From the NCBI GenBank assembly GCA_009599575.1, contig VWND01000001.1, forward strand, positions 2,046,001 through 2,110,000: 64,000 nt of DNA, given 5' to 3'. How positions within the stretch are numbered: the stretch's first letter is position 1; each line of letters begins with the position of its first letter. The notes under the pieces were generated by a model, which searched no databases, was not told the origin of the DNA, and saw only the letters and a list, made by a program, of their open reading frames with translations. This stretch comes from Blumeriella jaapii (taxonomy: Eukaryota > Ascomycota > Leotiomycetes > Helotiales > Drepanopezizaceae). Position numbers and translations under genes: made by a program. Shown piece after piece: positions 1 to 10,943 of the stretch.

Positions 1-272
1 CCTACCAAGTGCCTACCGCAGTGCCCAACCCCGGCCGCGATTCCTTCGGCGGCGGCCTCGCAGTCGAGGGTCCCGCCATTCTCTACACCTGCGGCGACTG
101 CAGTGCGAAGGTGCCCCTCAAGAGAGGCGACCCGATCCGTTGCAAGGAGTGCGGACATCGCGTCTTGTACAAGGAGCGAACGAAGAGGTAAGTAAAAACC
201 CGGAGGGGGGGGCCTGGAGGCATGCGCCTATTCTAACGGTGGCTCAGGATGGTTCAGTTCGAGGCGAGATAA
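1..272 (+). CDS. RPC10: RNA polymerase subunit RPABC4 (RPB12/RPC10), 5'-partial
   Basis: Small zinc-ribbon subunit shared by RNA polymerases I, II and III. The frame is open from base 3 (first codons Tyr-Gln-Val), so the start codon lies before the window. Exon runs to 187, the intron is 188-247 (GTAAGT...CAG), and exon 2 is 248-272. Splicing restores the family C-terminus [10 protein letters not shown] and stop. The ribbon has two CxxC knuckles, CGDC and CKEC, followed by [12 protein letters not shown], all near-invariant in the family. It converges with the GPN1 gene. Identification is firm; only the missing 5' end is uncertain. Confidence 0.95.
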
Positions 273-549
273 GAGGACATTACGCTGGGGGTTATGGTGC
301 TGTGATGATGGTGGACAGGAGGAGACGGGTCGGGGTTCGGGAGTCTGGGCATAGCTGGGGCGTTGGGGTTCTTCACATACTGATACGGGCGTGGCAATAT
401 GGATTTCATGGAAGATGAAACCGAGTCCGGAAACCAGAATATCAAATCTGGAGATTTGCAAATCCTTTCAATTGGTATCAAAAACGCCTATGCAAATGCT
501 GCTACCACCAAACGCCATGACCTTTTTCTTCCTCTCTCCTGTGTAGACT

Positions 550-1855
550 CTATTGTATGTTCATCTGGCTGGTGCGGAGATATCTCGTGAAGCTGTGGTC
601 GTCGTTCGTAGATGGTCCTCCGGTTTCGTCCTCTAGAGCCTGCTTGTACCTTGAGGTCAAGCCTTCTCCCCCATCATGGTCGTCCTCGCCAGAGTCCTCC
701 ATGTCGCTCAGAGTATCCATGTCCGGCTTTTCTGAAGCTAGCTTCTTCTTCGAGGGCCCTCCAGACACGTCCATATCTTTCATCAGCTTGCCCAGCTCTC
801 GCTCTCTGTTCTCCTTCTTCTCGTCCTCTCTCATTTGCTTCCTGCGCTCCAACTCAGGTTTGTAGTCTCGCTCAAACTCCTTGGCCTTCTCTTCCACTGC
901 CTCGAAGAACTCATTGATGCCTGCTCCAGTCATGGAACTGACACCAACCACACTCAAATGGCTGTAGAATTCCTCCAGCATCAAGCTCATGCTGTTAAGC
1001 AACGATCCCATGTAGCCACTTCCGCCGCCCATGTTGCCGCCTTCGACACCTCCAAAGCTACCCGCCTCCTCTTCCTCCCTCAACGCAGCTTGGAAGGCCT
1101 CGAAATCTGTCATCCACTCCTTCGCAAACTCTGCATCCTTGACATCCGTCTTGTTGAACACCAGGATCATAGGTAACTTGGTCTTGTACAAGATACTGCA
1201 CGCGTACAGCATATTACTCATGAAAGTACTGGTAGAGGCGGTGCGGGGAGTATCAATGATGTACGCGATTACCGTCGGGAACGTAGATGCCAAAGAGTCC
1301 AACAAGATAGCGCCAGAAGCACTCCACACAAAGACTTCGATCTGGCCGGGGGTGTCCACCAAGATATTCTTTATGAGCTTCGCATCTGGCTTTGCGGGAT
1401 CGGGAGTTGTGCGCTTTTCGAGAAGTCCAAGGATCTGGTCTATCTTTGTGGCGAACAGGTTGAGAGATGTAAGGATTCCTCCGTTGGGTCCAAGGTTATA
1501 TGACTTCATCACCTCCTTGTAGTTCACCGAATCCCGGATGTCGATGTTGCTGTCGAATGGAACATTGCGGACTGCGGGATCGAGGTTGATAACGTACGGA
1601 GGTTCTTTTCGTGCGTGAAGATGAGAATTGATGCGTTGCTGTAAGTTCATCAGCACCAGTTTCAATCGTATCCGGATATAACCTTGTATAAGAAGAGCAA
1701 GGTGAGTAGTACCATAAAGGTAGTTTTTCCTGAACCTGCGAACATCTCTGTCAGCAGAGTCAAATGCCACGTTCAATATTACACCACTCACCAGCCATGC
1801 CAACGCAAACGATGGCTGTCGGCGGAGTCAGAGATGAGGCTTGGGTAGAAGCCAT
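550..1855 (-). CDS. NPA3: GPN-loop GTPase 1 (Npa3/GPN1)
   Basis: GTPase required for assembly and nuclear import of RNA polymerase II. Exons on the minus strand: 1855-1792, 1735-1713 (only 23 nt) and 1638-550, about 391 aa. The P-loop is created only by splicing across the micro-exon, giving [10 protein letters not shown]. This is followed by the INLDPAV segment, the GPN loop (YNLGPNGGI), the switch motif [11 protein letters not shown] and the guanine-specificity motif NKTD. The C-terminus is acidic and charged, as in fungal Npa3. The start at 1855 is the only ATG giving the full N-terminus MASTQASS. It is divergent from cwf19 and lies close to a Pol II subunit gene, which is thematically fitting but probably coincidental. 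Confidence 0.93.
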
Positions 1856-2058
1856 ATTGAATGTTGATGTTTTTGAGTCGTGAATGTTGATAGTTTCGAG
1901 GGAGACTGAGGTGGGGTCAGCAGTAACTCAACAGCCTCGAGGTGGGCTGTCAAATTTCGAGGGTCCAAGCTTAAAAAGGTTCCCGAGGAACCTAGCCTAG
2001 CCGATTGCTTGCGACGACCATCGCTTCATCATCCACACAACCCAACTATCAACACGAA
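1856..2058. promoter_or_regulatory. shared divergent promoter of NPA3 and cwf19
   Basis: Only 203 bp separate the two start codons on opposite strands, so both core promoters must lie here or overlap the neighbouring 5' UTRs. I see no clear TATA box. This is inferred from gene geometry only. Confidence 0.5.
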
Positions 2059-4070
2059 ATGGACGGACTTGACGAGTTCGAAAAAGCCCTTGCAGAGGAA
2101 AAGAGGGCCAGAGAAAAGGAAGAGAAACGCAGTAGCCGAGACAGGGAAGGAAAACACAAACACCGATCAAGCCGTAAGCCTCGTGACGGGCACGACCAGG
2201 ACCGCCGTAAGGACGAGCATAGACATAAAAGGTCGAGAAGGTCTAGGCATGACGAGAGTGAAGACGATGGGAGAAGGAGTCACAAGCATGCTAAGACTGC
2301 GGATCCTCATGAGGACCTGCCAATTCCTGACGATGAGGTTTCGCAGACTGAGCCAAAGGCAACACGCGATTCGTGGATGGAGGCTCCTTCTTCTATGGAA
2401 TTCGATTATACCCAGAAGGGTGTCCGAAAAGTCGTCAAGAAATCACCTCCGAAACCGGATTACGATCTGAAGATACACAAGAACGAGCTTAATACAGAGC
2501 TCCAGAGTCTAGCTGAGGGGAAGAAGTTGGACGATATCGAAGTTAGTGAAGTGGAGTACACATTTGGAGATGCAGGGTCTCAGTGGCGTATGACAAAACT
2601 CAATAATGTGTACAAACAAGCTGAGACGAGCGGGAAACCTGTCGACGAGATTGCTGTGGAACGATTCGGGGGTTTGAAGGAGTTCGATGATGCCAGGGAA
2701 GAGAAGATTGAGCTGGACCGTCGGCGGACTTATGGAGAGGGTTATGTGGGCAAGGAGAAGCCCAGCGGAGACTTGTTCCAGGCGGAAAATGAGAATCGAA
2801 ATCGAAAGAGGTCCTATGGATTCAGACGTCGAAACGAAAGATCTACCACAAGGAATAGTCATGCCTGAAAAGCCAGCGCCCAGCCCTACTACCGTCATGG
2901 ACCAGACAACTCTGAATCGAATGAAAGCTCAGCTTATGAAGGCAAAGCTCAAGAAGAGCCCGGATGCTGAGAGGCTGGAGAAGGAATACGACGAGGCTAT
3001 GTCAAATTATTCGCAAAATCCTTCAGATGGTGTGGTGGTAATAGGGATGATGGACAACCGAATGTTGGCAGGCACTCGTGGCGAGACCAAATCCATCGAC
3101 AATAAACGAGGTCGAGAAAGAGGTCTCGTCGAGGAGAACGAAGACATGAGTATCGAAGATATGGTTCGCGAAGAGCGTCGAACAAGAGGACAAGCGGGTG
3201 GTGATGGTATGAGAGCAGCCCGAGCGAATTGCAAAAGACGCCAAATTCGATACCGATCTCGACTACATGGACGACAATGCCAATAAACTTGCTAAGCGCG
3301 TGCACAAGTCCGAGACTAACTTAAAGAACGCGGCCGTGGGAGAGTTCCAGAGAATGAACAGAATCCTAGATTCGTGCCAACTTTGTTACCACGAAGACAA
3401 AAACCAACCGCCCGTTGCTCCCGTCGTATCATTAGCCACGCGGGTATTTCTGACTTTACCAACGGAGCCGGAACTTAGCGATGGCGGCGCGGTCATCGTA
3501 CCCATTCAACATCGGACGAATCTACTAGAGTGCGACGACGATGAGTGGGAGGAGATCCGTAACTTTATGAAGAGTCTGACTCGCATGTACCATGACCAAG
3601 GCCGCGACGTTGTGTTCTACGAGAATGCGGCCGCGCCGCACCGAAAGATGCACGCTGCCATGCAGGTGGTGCCATTACCCTACAGCCTCGGCGAGACCGC
3701 GCCAGCTTTCTTTAGGGAAGCGATCTTATCGTCAGATGAGGAGTGGACACAGCACAAGAAGCTGATAGACACGGCGGCGCGCGCGCGCGAGGGCTGGGGC
3801 AAATCGGCGTTCCGTAGAATGCTTGCCAAGGAGATGCCTTATTTCCATGCCTGGTTCAATCTGGATGGTGGGCTGGGCCACATCGTGGAGGATTCGAACC
3901 GGTGGCCGAAGGGCGATTTGTTTGCACGAGAGGTTATTGGAGGCATGCTGGACGCTGCGCCGGACGTCATCAAGAGACAAGGTCGGTGGTCACGGAGTGA
4001 CACAAGACTTGATGGCTTCAGGGCAAGATGGCGGAAGTTCGACTGGACTAGAGTTCTGACAGAAGGATAG
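2059..4070 (+). CDS. cwf19: Cwf19-like spliceosome protein, two apparent frameshifts
   Basis: Homologue of Cwf19/CWF19L, a factor of late spliceosomes and lariat turnover. The N-terminus MDGLDEFEKALAEEK is followed by a lysine/arginine/serine-rich charged region. The two conserved C-terminal domains include SCQLCYHED, the HIT-like segment FYENAAAPHRKMHAAM, and AFFREAILSSDEEWTQHKK. No single frame covers the gene. Frame 1 runs to about 2781, frame 2 from 2783 to 3220, and frame 3 from 3222 to the stop at 4070. The first break looks like loss of 2 nt (or gain of 1) at 2782; the second looks like one extra C in the CCC at 3219-3221. No GT-AG intron of plausible size removes either break. Both halves stay well conserved around the breaks, so assembly indels or very recent mutation are likelier than an old pseudogene. 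The natural product would be about 670 aa. Confidence 0.85.
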
Positions 4071-6682
4071 AAGTCCAATGGATGAGGACGGGCAGGCCGT
4101 TTCCGCTCCTGATCTTGACTTGTCTCACGGTCTGGCTGGGCCTTGCGGTGCTGTGACCTCTGAAGATGCCTCTGAACGTTGGGCCTTTGGCCAACGCCGG
4201 ACTCCCTTCACGAGCCGAGTTCTGGTTTCTCGGCATCTCCCAAGCTCCTTGTCTTACCGTAGCAGCCATTCTCGTTCTGCTCATCAGCACCTCGAAGTGA
4301 CCAACCATATGCAATTTCGGTTTCTATCCTCTTGCCCAAGACGTCACGTTATCTGGCCGCGGAAGAAGTTCAGCCGACAGACGTCGTCGACGTCCGATTC
4401 TTTGTTTCCTCGGTCGCGAACATGCGCCCGCCTCTGCCAGCAAGTTGGCTCGACGGTGTCGTCGGTCATGGCAGGCCCGCCGCCGTTCACGCTTGTGGTC
4501 ACACAGACAGCTGCTGCCTGGCACTTTGGTAGTCGGGGCGTACGGTATAGTATGTACCTTTATGTAGGTAGATAAGCCGTCGTCATATCATGGAACCTGC
4601 GACAGATCCCTGGTTTCCGCCTCTCTGTAGACTGGAAATCATGCGAACAGCTTCTCGGGGCTTCCAGCGGCGGGATCTGGATGGGGATCCCGCGGGTGGG
4701 GGGTGTCCTAGACTGGATAGAGCGGAAGATGGGAGATGGGGAGCGAGAGACCTGCGGGATTCGAGTAAGAGTACTGTGCTGTACTGTGCTGTGCTGTACA
4801 AGCTGGTGTTTTCATAATGCCGACATGATCGGTGCCTTTGCGTCGTATCGGTATTTCACCCGATGCAGTTCTTCTGTCGGGTAGAGTCTCTTCGGGTCAG
4901 GTAGGAAAAGGGCAGTCTGAACTTGCAGATGTAAGCGAGTGAGTACTTGGTTACTGTAAGTGACTTGGAAGGCTCGCTAGCTCGTCAGTCAATCAGTACA
5001 GTACTGTACTTGGGGCCGTTAAATGTTGTGATCTCGTGATCTTACAGTACTGTAGGTATGATCTCGTGTAAGAGGGGTGCTTGGGAAGGCTCACGGGTTT
5101 GAGGGTCAGATCTTCTATGTCTTGGGATTTATGTATAGCAGAAGAGGTTTGCAATGTAAATACTTTACAGTATTGTACACGGTACACAGGTACAGTATTG
5201 TACCTATAGTACAGCACAGTATGTACAGTAGGTGCAGAAGTACAGTACTGTTCACTCCGGTTCGAGATCTCGCTACTAGGGACCCCTGAGATGCCCGCTA
5301 GGTTGGTTACCTACTGTACAGCACCTTGTTCAAGTACCGACATGCAAGCGAGTGTTTACTATTTACGGTACATCGGGTATGTACATACGTATCGTACTAT
5401 GTATATACTATGTACAGTACAGTACAAAGGCTCTAAAGGCTTTCTGTCACGTTCTCGAACTATGCCGACTGCGCGGTCCTCTGGCCCCTTTCCCATCGTG
5501 GCATTCCCTTCGGCCCTCCAGTCTGCTCCTCGCAGATACTCCTGCCGTGAGTAGCAGGTATTGCACTGTACAGTACATACAGTACATACAGTACATACAG
5601 TACATACAGTACATACAGTACATACAGTACATACAGTACATACAATATAATACAGCCAGCATAGAGCAGCCTCTCCTTTCACATCTGACCGCGTGTCCAT
5701 CGGTCCGGGTGCTATGGCTCGCATCGCTTAAGACATGGAGGAGGATGGATTGAATGCAATATCCCACACGCCATGTGAATCAGATGTGACTCTTGGTGGT
5801 TATTTTTGGCGTGCAGTCGTGGTTGGTGGTGAGCAAGCACAGCTACCCCCGTACGGTATGGTATAGTACGGTACCGGACTGTATATCAGGGAAGGTCAGC
5901 CTTCCATGCCTATGGTGTAGAGTCCGAATATTGCTGTTTTGTAGATACTGTATTGTAATTCTGTATTGTATATTCTGTATAGTACAACACTGCGCGCACG
6001 ATTGCGGTGCTGCTGTTGACAGGCCCATGTTGACAGGCCCATCCATCACCATTCCCGTCCTGGCTTGGTCGTGTCTGGTGCGCTGCCGTGTGGCTGGTGG
6101 TTACGTGCGGCTTCTGCGCACCCGACAGTACTGCACAGTACTGCACCTGCACCGCACTTGGGCTGCTGGCACCCCCATCTCCAGTTTATTTTGGCGAACG
6201 CTGCTCTTCCGCCTCGACTATTCTCGCTTCTGTGACGCGATCCATCTCGACCCATCTGGGACGGCATTTCACCTGCGACGAGGCTGCATTGGAGCCTCGA
6301 GTCGACTTACGACCTCGACCTCGACCTCAACCTCCACCTCCACCTCCACCTCCCCCTCCACCTCCACGGCCACGGCCACGGGCACACGCACCGCGACTTT
6401 ATCCACCGCGACGCCGACGCCGACGCGCACAAGGTCGATCGCGGTTGCCGGATTCTCGATCTGTTCGCCCCGTCTCTGCCTCCGTCTCCGTCTCCGTCCT
6501 CGTCTTCGTCTTCGTCTTCCAAGACCCAGAGTCAAGCTCGAGATTTACCACCCCCCCCCCCCCCTCCGAACTTCTTTCTCCCTTCTCTTTCTCTCCCCTC
6601 CCCCCCTCACCTCCTCCCCTCCATCCTCCCTCCTCCCTCCTCGAACCAACAACACCTTCACCACCCTCTCTCTGCTTCTGCC
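4071..6682. other. 2.6-kb gene-free region with CAGTA/CTGTA repeats
   Basis: No convincing gene. There are many short tracts of TACAGTA/TACTGTA, for example 4994-5008 (CAGTA x2 then CTGTA) and 5043-5054 (TACAGTACTGTA, a perfect palindrome), with degenerate forms near 4770-4800, 5165-5250 and 5860-5990. A 9-bp tandem array sits at 5570-5641. From about 6300 the DNA becomes a pyrimidine-rich leader: hexamers GACCTC/CACCTC at 6310-6370, then CT-rich sequence with a C-run near 6550. This is typical of a strong fungal promoter and 5' UTR for the regulator at 6683. Confidence 0.6.
5570..5641. repeat. 9-bp tandem repeat ACAGTACAT, 8 copies
   Basis: Eight perfect head-to-tail copies of ACAGTACAT. 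Being a multiple of 3, it is open in all frames and produces spurious repetitive ORFs on both strands. It combines the TACAGTA heptamer with a TACATA spacer. Confidence 0.95.
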
Positions 6683-8893
6683 ATGTCGAACAATCACCAG
6701 CAGCTGCAGTCGCAGCCGCAGCCGCAGTCCGCCGGACAAGCAGCGCAACAAGCTCGTCCTGCGAACTACCCCAGCCCGACCTCATACTCGTCGCCCTCGA
6801 TCGCGTCGGCCCAGCATCAACAACAATACGCATATCCCCAACCGCCGCCGCCGCCGCCGCCGCCCTCGAACGCCGACGCCCAGTACCGCGCGAGCCCGAC
6901 GGGCAGCAGCGCGTCCATGTCCCTCCCGAGCATTCGATCTATCGATCCCATGCAGCCACAGCAACCACACCTGCAAGCACCAGGCCCCTCGATGGGCGGC
7001 GGCGGCCCCTACTACCACAACCAAGGCTCGACGCTCCCGCATCCCCAATACACGTCGGATCCCTCCGGGCCAGGCATGCGCTACGCGTTGCCCGCTTCGG
7101 CAGACTCGCGCATCATGAGCGGCGGTCGTCACAAGAAGGTGAGCGAGAGCAAGATTGTGAGCAAGATGCGGACCGGGTCGACTTCCGTTCGGGGCGCGGC
7201 GAGGTGTCTGGCAATGCTGACATGTGCTATCTATCGTGTAGGAGATCAAGCGTCGCACCAAGACGGGCTGTTTGACGTGCCGCAAGCGCCGTATCAAGGT
7301 CAGTCAGTTCATGCGCCCTTCGTGAGGTTGGGCGGTTGGGCGGTTGGGCGGTTGCCCTCTGCGCGAACCGACGAACCAGCCAATTCTCGTTTATTCCCGC
7401 AGGCGAGCTGCTGCTGCTCACGGGTGGCATCTGCTGCTCCAGCCATCTCTCGCCTACATGCTCCTTCACCTTCTTCACCTTCTTCACTTCCTTCACCTCC
7501 TCCACCTTCTTCATCTTCTTCACCTCCTCCACCTCTTCCACCTCCTCTCCTCACAACATCGCCGACTGACTCTTTATCTTCCTCTCAGTGCGACGAACAA
7601 CACCCAGCCTGCCGCAACTGCCAAAAGTCCAAGCGCGAGTGTCTGGGCTACGATCCCATCTTCAAGCAGTCCCAAGGTCCCCCGGCCATCCAACCCGCTC
7701 CCAGCTCCGGTCCTTCTCTGGGTGGCATTCCTGCGCCCTCCCATCCATACGGCGCTCACCCGCACATGATCCCCGGCTACGGCGTCCCTCCCAACATGTC
7801 CGCCTACGACCCGGCTCTCTCGGCCAGCGCTGGTCCTCCGCCTGCCCCCCAATACGACTACGCGTCGGCCATCGATCCCTCGCTGTCGGAGGCTGCACCC
7901 CCCCTGCTCAACGCCGTCCTGCCCGTCTACGAGACCACCTCACCCGGTATGCCCCTCCCCTTCTGTCGCATCCAACCCCCTGCTGAATCGTGGTCTATAG
8001 CAAAGCGAACCATGAACGAGCTGCTCGACCTGGGCGGCGAGGCTCCTTCGGTCACCTGCGACACCCCCAGTCCACTAGTCATCGATGAGATCAAGCACCT
8101 CTACTACAGCATCTATGCGCCGGGTCTGGAGAACTTCCTCGAGACAAAGTGGTACTCCCTGCACGGACTCTCCAAGCTTCTGGGCGATCGGAAGTGTCTC
8201 GGAGGGTTCACCAACCTGCTCGTCCAATTCTCCAAGACGCAGCAAGATGATCCCAAGAACGTTGCATACACTGCAAGCGTCGAAGCTCGGGTGGTCTGGT
8301 CTCTTGCAGGCACGGTCCGAATCAGTGCTGCCGAGAACGGCGTGAGAGAGCGCAAGACCGTCCCAGCCCCAGATGACGCCAATGAGGCCAGCAACCGTCT
8401 TGACATCTTCGAAACCCTTCTGACGGGTCGTGTGGCCGCCGTCAACCCACTCACGGCCCCGGTCGCCGGCAGCACAGATCATCACCGCCTTCGCGAGTTG
8501 GAGTTCTGGTTCACCCTTGGCAATTTTGTGACGCTTCCATATGAAGACAACAACTCTGCCGTCAAGGTTGACGAGGCCCTCTCCACTCTCCGCAGCCTTC
8601 TCGATGGTCGTGAGAATCGCGATGTTCTGTACTCCATTGCAGTCATCCGAGGCCTCGGCCAACGAGTCTCCGAGTACGCCGGTAGTGAGACCCCTCTGCA
8701 CTATGACGAGAGCAGCAACAAGAGCAAGCTTATGGTTGCCAAGAAGTTTGTCTCTGATGAAGCTATCGGCGCAGGAACCACCAACGTCATCCGACGCTTG
8801 TGTGATGTTGCTAATCGATCGTGGAGCGTGCCCACCCTCGCGCCTCCTTCAGCTCACAGCACCGCTTCCCCGGAGCCGGCGCAGGAGACCTGA
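6683..8893 (+). CDS. Zn(II)2Cys6 transcription factor
   Basis: Fungal binuclear zinc-cluster regulator. Exons: 6683-7138, 7242-7298, 7589-7946 and 8001-8893, about 587 aa. The N-terminal 150 residues are rich in Gln, Pro and Ser, with an eight-proline run. The zinc cluster is assembled by splicing: GCLTCRKRRIK ends exon 2 and CDEQHPACRNCQKSKREC opens exon 3, giving CX2CX6CX6CX2CX6C, with KRRTK as the basic part. A Pro/Gly/Tyr-rich linker follows. The C-terminal 290 residues are helical with no recognised enzyme fold, as in many such regulators. Intron 2 is long (290 nt) and low-complexity. The cluster resembles Moc3-type regulators, but I cannot assign an orthologue or target genes. Confidence 0.88.
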   Translation: MSNNHQQLQSQPQPQSAGQAAQQARPANYPSPTSYSSPSIASAQHQQQYAYPQPPPPPPPPSNADAQYRASPTGSSASMSLPSIRSIDPMQPQQPHLQAPGPSMGGGGPYYHNQGSTLPHPQYTSDPSGPGMRYALPASADSRIMSGGRHKKVSESKIVSKMRTGSTSVRGAARCLAMLTCAIYRVGDQASHQDGLFDVPQAPYQGQSVHAPFVRLGGWAVGRLPSARTDEPANSRLFPQASCCCSRVASAAPAISRLHAPSPSSPSSLPSPPPPSSSSSPPPPLPPPLLTTSPTDSLSSSQCDEQHPACRNCQKSKRECLGYDPIFKQSQGPPAIQPAPSSGPSLGGIPAPSHPYGAHPHMIPGYGVPPNMSAYDPALSASAGPPPAPQYDYASAIDPSLSEAAPPLLNAVLPVYETTSPGMPLPFCRIQPPAESWSIAKRTMNELLDLGGEAPSVTCDTPSPLVIDEIKHLYYSIYAPGLENFLETKWYSLHGLSKLLGDRKCLGGFTNLLVQFSKTQQDDPKNVAYTASVEARVVWSLAGTVRISAAENGVRERKTVPAPDDANEASNRLDIFETLLTGRVAAVNPLTAPVAGSTDHHRLRELEFWFTLGNFVTLPYEDNNSAVKVDEALSTLRSLLDGRENRDVLYSIAVIRGLGQRVSEYAGSETPLHYDESSNKSKLMVAKKFVSDEAIGAGTTNVIRRLCDVANRSWSVPTLAPPSAHSTASPEPAQET
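7320..7356 (+). repeat. tandem TTGGGCGG repeat inside an intron
   Basis: About four copies of the 8-mer TTGGGCGG lie in intron 2 of the zinc-cluster gene, giving regularly spaced G-runs on the sense strand. The rest of the intron (7465-7555) is a run of CTTCACCTCC-type pyrimidine repeats. Confidence 0.75.
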
Positions 8894-9613
8894 TCTTTCC
8901 CATCCCGGCGTTTCGTGCCCAAGGAGTTTCTAGGCGTCGTATTGCATGCATTCTGCTCGGTTCTCGTTCTTCTAGCATTGAGCAGCGGCATCAAAATGGG
9001 GTTGGTTTTTTTTTTTTCGTTCTCTCGCATCTGGAAGTGGCATACATCTCGCACGGTCACAAGAGCGTGCCTCGGGACGGAGGGGTTTGGACTGGAAGAA
9101 ACGAGCAAAATAATGGTTGCTATGTGTTGCAGTCGGCGTTACAACACCAGATGTACTCCTAGGATGGATACTTCTTTTTTCTGCCAATTTTCTACTTGGA
9201 ATGAAGGCAAGGACGGGTGGTGCGAGATCTTACTTGCGGAGAAGGCTACTATCATCGGGGGACGGGTTCGATGATTCTGATCTTTGATCGGAGAGTGGCA
9301 TCTAGCTTCTGCGCCTTCAAGTTCATGACTCAAAAAGGTCTACGAACTCTCAATGGAATTTCTTCAAACAATCTGCAGTCCCCTTCCCTCTCATTTTGGT
9401 TTCGTAGGAGCTCACAACGGCTTATATTTTGTCATTGCATTCGTGATAGGTCAAGACGACCCGGCTTCCCGAACTAGGTATGGCTCGCTCGAGCTGACGA
9501 TTCACTAAGTACTTGTACTCGTTGGGCAGAGATAGCGACCGAAGGGACAAGACATGGCAAGTGCTCTTTCTTGCTCTATTTTACAACCCCGGCTTGCTTG
9601 CTTGCTTGCTTGC
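8894..9613. other. intergenic between two convergent 3' ends
   Basis: Holds the 3' UTR of the zinc-cluster gene and the 3' end of the dehydrogenase gene. There is a T-run at about 9007-9018 and a (GCTT)n tract at 9592-9613 abutting the dehydrogenase stop codon. I see no gene. Confidence 0.6.
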
Positions 9614-10943
9614 TTACATATCCTTCTGCTCAAAGACCGGGCTAACCAGCTCCCCTTTCTCAACCGCACTCCGCAGATTATCAAAGCACCACAACTCCAT
9701 CTTGGTCTGCGTCTCGACGGTCCACGTCCCCATGTGCGGGAGTAGCATTACGTGGGGGTTGGCCACCAAACCTGGATGCACCTTCGGCTCCTCCTCATAC
9801 ACGTCCAGGCCGCACGACCACACCTGGCCTTTGTCAAGCGCTTTGACGAGCGCGTCTTCGTCCATGACGGCGCCGCGAGCCGTGTTGACAATCACGACGC
9901 CGGGTTTCATCAGCTCGAATTCTGGGGTGGAGATGATGTGGCGGGTTTGTTTCTGTTGGAATCAGCCGCGGACCGCCCTCCCGACACGACTTCGTGTCGG
10001 GGTCGGGAATGGATAGGAGTCAAGACGTGACAGACGTACGTTCAAGGGGAGGTTCAACGACAGGACGTCACTGGTCTTCAACAGCTCCTCGAAACTGACA
10101 TACTTGGCCCCGCCGCTCAGCTCGTCGGAGAGTTGGTTTCGGTTGTAGTACTGCGTCGTCATGCCAAAAGCGGCTGCTTTCTTCTTCAGGTTTCTGCCAA
10201 TGCCACCCATCCCTAGAATACCGAGGACCTTGCCTTGCGGGTCGTGACCGAGGGGTGGCGCCGTGGAGCCTTTGAAGTGGCCTTGTCGGAGCGCCATCAT
10301 CGCTGCCGACGTGTCAGTAGTCTCCCTTCTCGGGTGTACCCCCAGGTCGTGCGTGCACTCACAGGTGTTGAATCCTCTCAAGGCTCCCAGAATCAAGAAC
10401 ATGTTCGTATCGGCCGTCGCATCATCCACCGCGGTCGGCACGTTGGAGACTCGAATGCCCTTTGCAGTGCAAGCTTGTACGTCGATTTGATCGTATCCCG
10501 CTCCTGGTCGTCCCATGCCTCTGATTAGCACTTTCCTCCCCTCTCCCTCTCTCCTCTCCAACAGGATCGGCAAATCCATCTCACGCTACTCACCATTATG
10601 GCAAATGAACTTCAAGCCTTTCGGCAACGCCGCAATCAGCTCCTCGTCTATCAGGCCGGTCACAGCCACCGATCCGAACGTCCTGTACGCCGCCACCACC
10701 TCGTCAAAAGCTCCAGACTGGCACTCCTGGATAAACTCCGCGCGCGACCGTGCTTGGGGCACGATGACCGAAGCAATGGATTCTATGGAGGTGGACCATT
10801 GCTCGTGGGCACTGTTTGGATCGACGTTTGGTTAGCAGATGTGCGCTGCAGCGTGGGACCTGGGAGGAATTGAATGCGCGAGCGAGGATCGGTGAGGCCT
10901 ACTGGTCGATTTCGCCGAGGAGGAGAACTGTCGGCTTGGGCAT
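9614..10943 (-). CDS. D-isomer-specific 2-hydroxyacid dehydrogenase (glyoxylate reductase-like)
   Basis: NAD(P)-dependent reductase of 2-oxoacids or glyoxylate, probably cytosolic. Five exons on the minus strand: 10943-10903, 10811-10594, 10503-10363, 10302-10040 and 9952-9614, giving 333 aa, the usual family length. The Rossmann signature GILGMGGIGRNL is followed by the catalytic Arg in VNTARGAVMDEDAL, the Glu in DVYEEEP and the His in LPHMGTWT. The N-terminal half includes FICHNGAGYDQIDVQAC. The first exon is 41 nt (MPKPTVLLLGEID). Substrate cannot be told from sequence. A divergent promoter is shared with the PI-PLC gene. Confidence 0.9.

Noticed and set aside
2059..4070. Calling cwf19 a pseudogene outright
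   Set aside because: Only two small indels, with strong conservation on both sides and an essential-type function; assembly error is at least as likely.
5570..5641. Regular repeat as a CRISPR array
   Set aside because: Units are 9 bp with no spacers, and the DNA is fungal nuclear.
5793..7275. Two long plus-strand open frames (441 and 395 codons)
   Set aside because: They are made of Ser/Thr/Pro/Arg low-complexity sequence from CT-rich leader repeats and overlap the real zinc-cluster gene in other frames.
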